A stretch of 9,090 bases of DNA from an uncultured Clostridia bacterium (GTDB lineage: Bacteria > Bacillota > Clostridia > Oscillospirales > CAG-272), in the NCBI GenBank assembly GCA_947367285.1, contig CANBDB010000060.1, positions 1-9,090 on the forward strand, in the 5' to 3' direction. The notes under the pieces are model-generated. The model saw nothing but the letters and a program-made list of their open reading frames with translations, did no database searches and was not told the DNA's origin. Position 1 is the stretch's first letter; each line of letters begins with the position of its first letter. Made by a program: the position numbers and the translations under genes. This document shows, piece by piece, positions 6,217-9,090 of this stretch.

Positions 6217-6714
6217 CTATTCTTTTTCGGGAACGCTATCCTTTCCCTTGATCAAATTGATTTTCTTAAAAAAGTTATATATAAACGGCAATCGGATAAG
6301 TCCGTATCCGATCATAGCTCCAACCACGTTGAAGAGTACGTCGTCAATATCCACACTTCCAACGCGCAAAATTCCCTGCACGATCTCAACCACGACCACC
6401 ATACCGAGAACGGTAAGGGTTACCTTCCAGAAGTTGTCGAGCTTGTGCATGACGCACGGAAGAAGCGCTCCCATCGGCATGAAGAGCACAAAGTTTCCAA
6501 GCAGATTTATCACCGACAGATTGCGGAATCCGTTGTGATAGCGCTGCACGTATTCTATGATTGTCTTAAACGGTATAAAATTCGTAAATTGTCTGAAATA
6601 CTGTGCATACGAATAATGTATCATCGCTCCTCTGCTGAGAAATACGATATAGATCAGTATAAAGCAATAAATCCCAAAGGCTGTCCAGAGTGCAGGACGA
6701 ATCATTTTCTTCAT
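6217..6714 (-). CDS. VanZ-like family membrane protein
   Basis: 165 residues with four or five membrane segments. The family hallmarks are in order: FTNFIPFKTI near 43-52, NLLGNFVLFMPMGALLP near 70-86, EIVQGILR near 110-117, then DIDDVLFNVVGAMIGYGL near 122-139 (PF04892). VanZ of Enterococcus gives low-level teicoplanin resistance, but most relatives are housekeeping or unassigned envelope proteins, so no resistance is claimed. It is the first gene of the long operon. An in-frame TGA directly precedes the ATG at 6714; Met4 (6705) is an alternative. The nearest good GGAGG is 17 nt upstream, unusually far. No promoter fits between it and two terminator-like hairpins upstream, so its expression seems to require readthrough. 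Confidence 0.88.
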   Translation of the reverse strand: MKKMIRPALWTAFGIYCFILIYIVFLSRGAMIHYSYAQYFRQFTNFIPFKTIIEYVQRYHNGFRNLSVINLLGNFVLFMPMGALLPCVMHKLDNFWKVTLTVLGMVVVVEIVQGILRVGSVDIDDVLFNVVGAMIGYGLIRLPFIYNFFKKINLIKGKDSVPEKE

Positions 6715-6731
6715 TCAGGTCGTTTTGTTTA

Positions 6732-6736
6732 CCTCC
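6732..6736 (-). promoter_or_regulatory. Distant ribosome-binding site of the VanZ gene
   Basis: GGAGG at 6736-6732 is the only good ribosome site before VanZ, but 17 nt separate it from the ATG at 6714 and no closer in-frame start exists. The sequence AGGT can pair with ACCT just before the ATG, with ten bases between, which would hide the site. This may add translational control to the leader. Confidence 0.45.
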
Positions 6737-6748
6737 AACTAAACTGTG

Positions 6749-6789
6749 AAAAAAGCGTAAGGCAGCAAGTGTCCCCACCCGCCGCCTTA
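6749..6789 (-). terminator. Second leader hairpin with GNRA loop and T run
   Basis: On the minus strand residues 6789-6758 form a 14-bp stem (three G-U pairs) closed by a GGGA tetraloop, followed three bases later by TTTTTT (6754-6749). The arms are TAAGGCGGCGGGTG and CACTTGCTGCCTTA. It lies between the first terminator (6832-6811) and the VanZ ribosome site. The T run is slightly displaced from the stem, so it may be a weak or conditional terminator, or a regulatory hairpin. Confidence 0.55.
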
Positions 6790-6810
6790 ACCAAAATACA
6801 TTCTATAAAA

Positions 6811-6832
6811 CAAAAAGCGCCCATATGGGCGC
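6811..6832 (-). terminator. Intrinsic terminator / attenuator of the leader RNA
   Basis: GCGCCC-ATAT-GGGCGC is a perfect 16-base palindrome at 6832-6817, followed on the minus strand by TTTTTGTTTT. It lies about 100 nt after the predicted start of transcription and 97 nt before the VanZ start. On the plus strand no T tract follows, so it acts in the direction of VanZ. Confidence 0.8.
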
Positions 6833-6934
6833 ATTCGTGCAGTTGCAGTAATGCTGGAGTAGTCACACTTCAGTAACGCTTTGTATGTGAGCCCATAGTT
6901 TTGTTTAATGACAGGATGGTTACGAACTGTCATT
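6811..6934 (-). ncRNA. Structured small RNA or VanZ-operon leader
   Basis: A promoter, a structured 120-nt stretch and a terminator, with no ORF and no ribosome site inside, define a candidate RNA. It opens with a perfect 8-bp hairpin (AATGACAG, 6934-6927, with CTGTCATT, 6914-6907) around a 12-nt loop. Then come TATGGGC (6897-6891), a possible stem of TCACAT (6890-6885) with GTGTGA (6868-6863), and two direct repeats AGCGTTACTG (6880-6871) and AGCATTACTG (6855-6846). TATGGGC is exactly complementary to GCCCATA inside the terminator (6830-6824), so an antiterminator is possible. I could not match it to a known class: no SRP, 6S, T-box, c-di-GMP or purine-riboswitch signature. It could be an independent sRNA or an attenuation leader for the VanZ operon. 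Confidence 0.6.
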
Positions 6935-6938
6935 ATCT

Positions 6939-6967
6939 ATTATACTACAAAGTGCGCATTTTTGCAA
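6939..6967 (-). promoter_or_regulatory. Sigma-A promoter for the leader RNA / VanZ operon
   Basis: On the minus strand -35 TTGCAA (6967-6962; four of six consensus bases) and a perfect -10 TATAAT (6944-6939) are separated by exactly 17 nt. Transcription is predicted to begin near 6932-6934, right at the first hairpin of the leader. This is the only convincing promoter found between the hydrogenase terminator and VanZ. Confidence 0.8.
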
Positions 6968-7015
6968 GTATTTTTCAAGAATTTATACCGAATTGGCTAA
7001 TATTTTTTAGAAAGG

Positions 7016-7054
7016 AAAAAACAGCGCAGAGACACTGCCTCCACGCTGTTTTTT
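7016..7054. terminator. Bidirectional terminator after the hydrogenase-rubrerythrin gene
   Basis: A 12-bp stem (minus-strand arms AACAGCGTGGAG at 7050-7039 and CTCTGCGCTGTT at 7031-7020, two G-U pairs) encloses a 7-nt loop and is followed by a run of T on the minus strand. A T run also follows on the plus strand, so it can work in both directions. It begins 11 nt after the stop codon and insulates the redox gene from the operon downstream. Confidence 0.85.
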
Positions 7055-7061
7055 GGTGATA

Positions 7062-9090
7062 TTAGTAGTTTTCTTTTCTAACCTCGAAATATGCCTTGGG
7101 ATGCTTGCATACGGGGCACATATCGGGAGCTGCGGTGCCAACGACAAGATGACCGCAGTTACGGCACTCCCAAACGGTTACACCGCTCTTCTCGAATACT
7201 GCCTTCTGCTCTACGTTGTTCAGAAGTGCGCGGTATCTCTCCTCGTGAGTCTTCTCGATAGCAGCAACAGCGCGGAACTGTGCAGCGAGCTCGGTAAAGC
7301 CCTCTTCCTCAGCGTCCTTAGCAAAGCCGTCGTACATATCGGTCCACTCGTAGTTCTCACCCTCAGCGGCGTGAAGAAGGTTCTCAGCGGTATCGCCAAG
7401 CTCGCCAAGTGCCTTGAACCAAAGCTTTGCGTGCTCCTTCTCGTTCTCAGCGGTCTGAAGGAAGATTGCAGCGATCTGCTCATATCCTGCCTTCTTTGCT
7501 ACAGATGCAAAGTATGTATACTTGTTTCTTGCCTGAGACTCACCTGCGAATGCTTCCCAGAGGTTTTTCTCGGTCTTTGTGCCTGCAAAGGGATTCTTTG
7601 CGGGAGCTTCCTCAATTTTTTCAAACTTGGATGCGGGCACCTTGCATACAGGGCACTTAAAGTCGTCGGTCATTTCTCCCTCGTGAATATATCCGCAAAC
7701 AGTGCATTTCCATTTAGCCATTTCCTTTGTTTCTCCTTTTATAATTTCTTTATTGATGTCACTTGAGCGATCAGTGTACATAGTATGGAGCATTTCTTCC
7801 GCAAGCTCACTGAGCGGTTTGCCGTAAAATTCCTCGTAAAGCTCCTTTATCTCAGAGTTTTCGTGGCTCGAGCGAAGAGTCATAGAGGCATCTCTCTTGT
7901 AAAGGCTCTCGATTCTTGCCTTACGGCTTGCATTAGCATCTGCCGCAAAATCACGGGGCTGACCGCCACCGCCGATGCATCCGCCGGGACAGGTCATCAC
8001 CTCAACGAAGTGGTAGTTCTTCTCACCGCTCTTGATTAGTTCGATGAGCTTGCGAGCGTTTGCCGTACCATAAACAACAGCTACGGTTACAGTGGTTCCC
8101 TTGACGTCAAGGCTTGCTTCTCTGATGCCCTCGTATCCGCGAACGGGCTTAAGGTCAAGAAGTGCGCTCGGAGGGACCTCACCCGTGATATAAGAGTATG
8201 CAGTACGAAGAGCTGCCTCCATAACACCTCCGGTGTTACCGAAGATCACGCCTGCACCCGATGCTTCACCCATAAAGCGGTCGTAATCGCTATCCTCAAG
8301 AGAAGCAAAGTCGATCTTCGCTTCCTTTGCCCAAAGAGCAAGCTCGCGAGTTGTAACAACATAGTCCATATCGCGCATTTCGGGGATACCGAGCTTCTTG
8401 CCTGCGGCATTCATTTCCTCGCGTCGAATCTCGAATTTCTTCGCAGTACAGGGGGTAAGTGCTACGTTAACGATCTTCTTCGGATCAATACCCATCTTCT
8501 GTGCGAAGTAGGTCTTAATGGTGGGACCTTGCATACCGATGGGGCTCTTGGCAGTTGATACGTGCGGGAGCATTTCGGGATAATAGGTTTCAGCAAACTT
8601 CACCCACGCAGGGCAGCAGCTTGTAAACTGAGGCAGGGGCTTATCTCCTGTCGTAATGCGACGAACAAGCTCGCTTGCTTCCTCAACAATGGTGAGATCT
8701 GCTGCGAAGTTGGTGTCCAGAACGTAATCGGCACCGAGAGCACGCATAAGGGCGATCATTTTACCCTGCACGAAGCTTCCTTTTGCCATTCCAAACTCTT
8801 CACCGAGAGCAACGCGCACAGAGGGAGAAGTGCTGACGATAACGATCTTATCGGGGTCTGCGATAGCCGCCTTCACGTCCGGGTATTCGTAGACCTCGGT
8901 AATGCTGGCGGTAGGACAGACGTTTGCGCACTGTCCACAGTGGATACAGATCGCCTTTCCTTCGGTTTGCTCGAAGGAATATGTACCGTGAACACCGATT
9001 TCATTCGTGCAGACCTCACGGCATTGTCCGCACTTGATGCAAAGATCTTCTTTGCGGCAGATACTTGGGTTATCCGATTCAATCGGAACC
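7062..9090 (-). CDS. [FeFe] hydrogenase-rubredoxin-rubrerythrin fusion (5' end outside window)
   Basis: 675 visible codons, open to the window edge. Numbered from the first visible residue: two [4Fe-4S] motifs (Cys17/20/23/27 and 48/51/54/58); the [FeFe]-hydrogenase H domain with L1 TSCCPAW (156-162), L2 TPCTAKK (212-218) and L3 TCPGGCIGGGGQP (366-378), giving H-cluster ligands Cys159, 214, 367 and 371; the small C-terminal hydrogenase subdomain to about 441; a rubredoxin (Cys462/465/479/482); a rubrerythrin diiron domain with FAGES, ENEKEH and EKTH ligand motifs (Glu517, Glu550, His553, Glu612, His615); and a second rubredoxin (Cys642/645/658/661). The hydrogenase interconverts protons and H2 with ferredoxin-type electrons; rubrerythrin reduces peroxide. 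The fusion could pass electrons to peroxide detoxification. The linker contains a ribosome site and Met457, so a separate 219-residue rubrerythrin may also be made. Cytosolic. The true start is beyond 9090. Confidence 0.93.
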   Translation of the reverse strand, partial: VPIESDNPSICRKEDLCIKCGQCREVCTNEIGVHGTYSFEQTEGKAICIHCGQCANVCPTASITEVYEYPDVKAAIADPDKIVIVSTSPSVRVALGEEFGMAKGSFVQGKMIALMRALGADYVLDTNFAADLTIVEEASELVRRITTGDKPLPQFTSCCPAWVKFAETYYPEMLPHVSTAKSPIGMQGPTIKTYFAQKMGIDPKKIVNVALTPCTAKKFEIRREEMNAAGKKLGIPEMRDMDYVVTTRELALWAKEAKIDFASLEDSDYDRFMGEASGAGVIFGNTGGVMEAALRTAYSYITGEVPPSALLDLKPVRGYEGIREASLDVKGTTVTVAVVYGTANARKLIELIKSGEKNYHFVEVMTCPGGCIGGGGQPRDFAADANASRKARIESLYKRDASMTLRSSHENSEIKELYEEFYGKPLSELAEEMLHTMYTDRSSDINKEIIKGETKEMAKWKCTVCGYIHEGEMTDDFKCPVCKVPASKFEKIEEAPAKNPFAGTKTEKNLWEAFAGESQARNKYTYFASVAKKAGYEQIAAIFLQTAENEKEHAKLWFKALGELGDTAENLLHAAEGENYEWTDMYDGFAKDAEEEGFTELAAQFRAVAAIEKTHEERYRALLNNVEQKAVFEKSGVTVWECRNCGHLVVGTAAPDMCPVCKHPKAYFEVRKENY
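7719..7738 (-). promoter_or_regulatory. Internal ribosome site and start for a free rubrerythrin
   Basis: Inside the fusion linker, AAGGAG (7738-7733) lies 11 nt before an in-frame ATG (7721-7719) whose product begins MAKWKCTVCGYIHEG, exactly the usual N-terminus of a two-rubredoxin rubrerythrin. The linker residues IIKGETKE are what an intergenic ribosome site gives when translated. This suggests that two adjacent genes were joined by loss of a stop codon, and that internal initiation may still produce a 219-residue protein (7062-7721). Confidence 0.6.

Noticed and set aside
6199..6876. A 225-codon plus-strand ORF opposite VanZ and its leader
   Set aside because: VanZ motifs on the other strand are clear, and the plus ORF runs through the terminator palindrome with no domain or ribosome site.
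6757..6940. T-box, 6S RNA or SRP RNA
   Set aside because: No AGGGTGGNACCGCG-type T-box antiterminator, no aminoacylation-related gene downstream, no SRP GGAAG/GCAG loop pattern and no long closing stem as in 6S RNA.
7053..7766. A 237-codon plus-strand ORF
   Set aside because: It lies wholly opposite the rubredoxin/rubrerythrin part of the fusion, whose motifs are unmistakable. The Cys/Leu-rich product has no family features and is a reverse-strand shadow.
8874..8876. GTG as start of the hydrogenase
   Set aside because: The frame is open upstream to the window edge and encodes the iron-sulphur clusters, so this GTG is an internal valine codon.
8873..9082. A 69-codon minus-strand ORF before the hydrogenase
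   Set aside because: It is out of frame with the real gene. The correct frame across this stretch encodes the two CxxCxxCxxxC ferredoxin motifs that continue directly into the hydrogenase domain.
1..9090. CRISPR arrays, transposases, integrases, tRNA or rRNA genes
   Set aside because: None seen: no regularly spaced repeats, no recombinase motifs and no cloverleaf or rRNA signature on either strand.

Overview
The window looks like part of a low-to-moderate GC, anaerobic, Gram-positive genome, most likely an uncultured gut-type clostridium. This is inferred from an [FeFe] hydrogenase with rubrerythrin/rubredoxin domains, VanZ and YwaF/TMEM164-type membrane proteins, an XRE regulator with a membrane tail, strong AGGAGG ribosome sites and sigma-A-like promoters. 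Every gene I accept is on the minus strand, so the window reads right to left.

Right end (9090 to about 7016): the 3' part of a large redox gene that continues beyond the window. The 675 visible codons encode two [4Fe-4S] clusters, an [FeFe]-hydrogenase H domain, a rubredoxin domain, a rubrerythrin diiron domain and a second rubredoxin domain in one open frame. A good ribosome-binding site lies exactly at the hydrogenase/rubredoxin junction, so the fusion may also yield a separate rubrerythrin. A strong, probably bidirectional, terminator follows.

Middle right (about 6970 to 6715): a non-coding stretch with a good minus-strand promoter, a structured transcript of about 120 nt ending in an intrinsic terminator, then a second long hairpin with a T run, then the VanZ gene. 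A segment near the 5' end of the transcript can pair with the terminator. This is either an independent small RNA or an attenuator controlling the operon.

Middle (6714 to 1281): twelve tightly packed genes (gaps 4 to 47 nt, one ATGA overlap), largely small membrane proteins. In transcription order: VanZ-like, small beta-rich protein, LURP-one-related (LOR/YxjI), four-TM protein, membrane-anchored coiled-coil protein, DUF6487-like zinc ribbon, three-TM protein with soluble tail, two-TM zinc ribbon, two-TM protein, YwaF/TMEM164-like, DUF3953-like, and a probable N-terminally truncated membrane gene. The content suggests a cell-envelope role, but no function is established.

Left end (1280 to 1): an XRE regulator fused to six membrane segments, with its own extended -10 promoter, a palindromic operator candidate and a strong terminator. 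Two similar hairpin sequences flank it. A perfect-consensus sigma-A promoter at positions 5 to 33 fires leftward out of the window.
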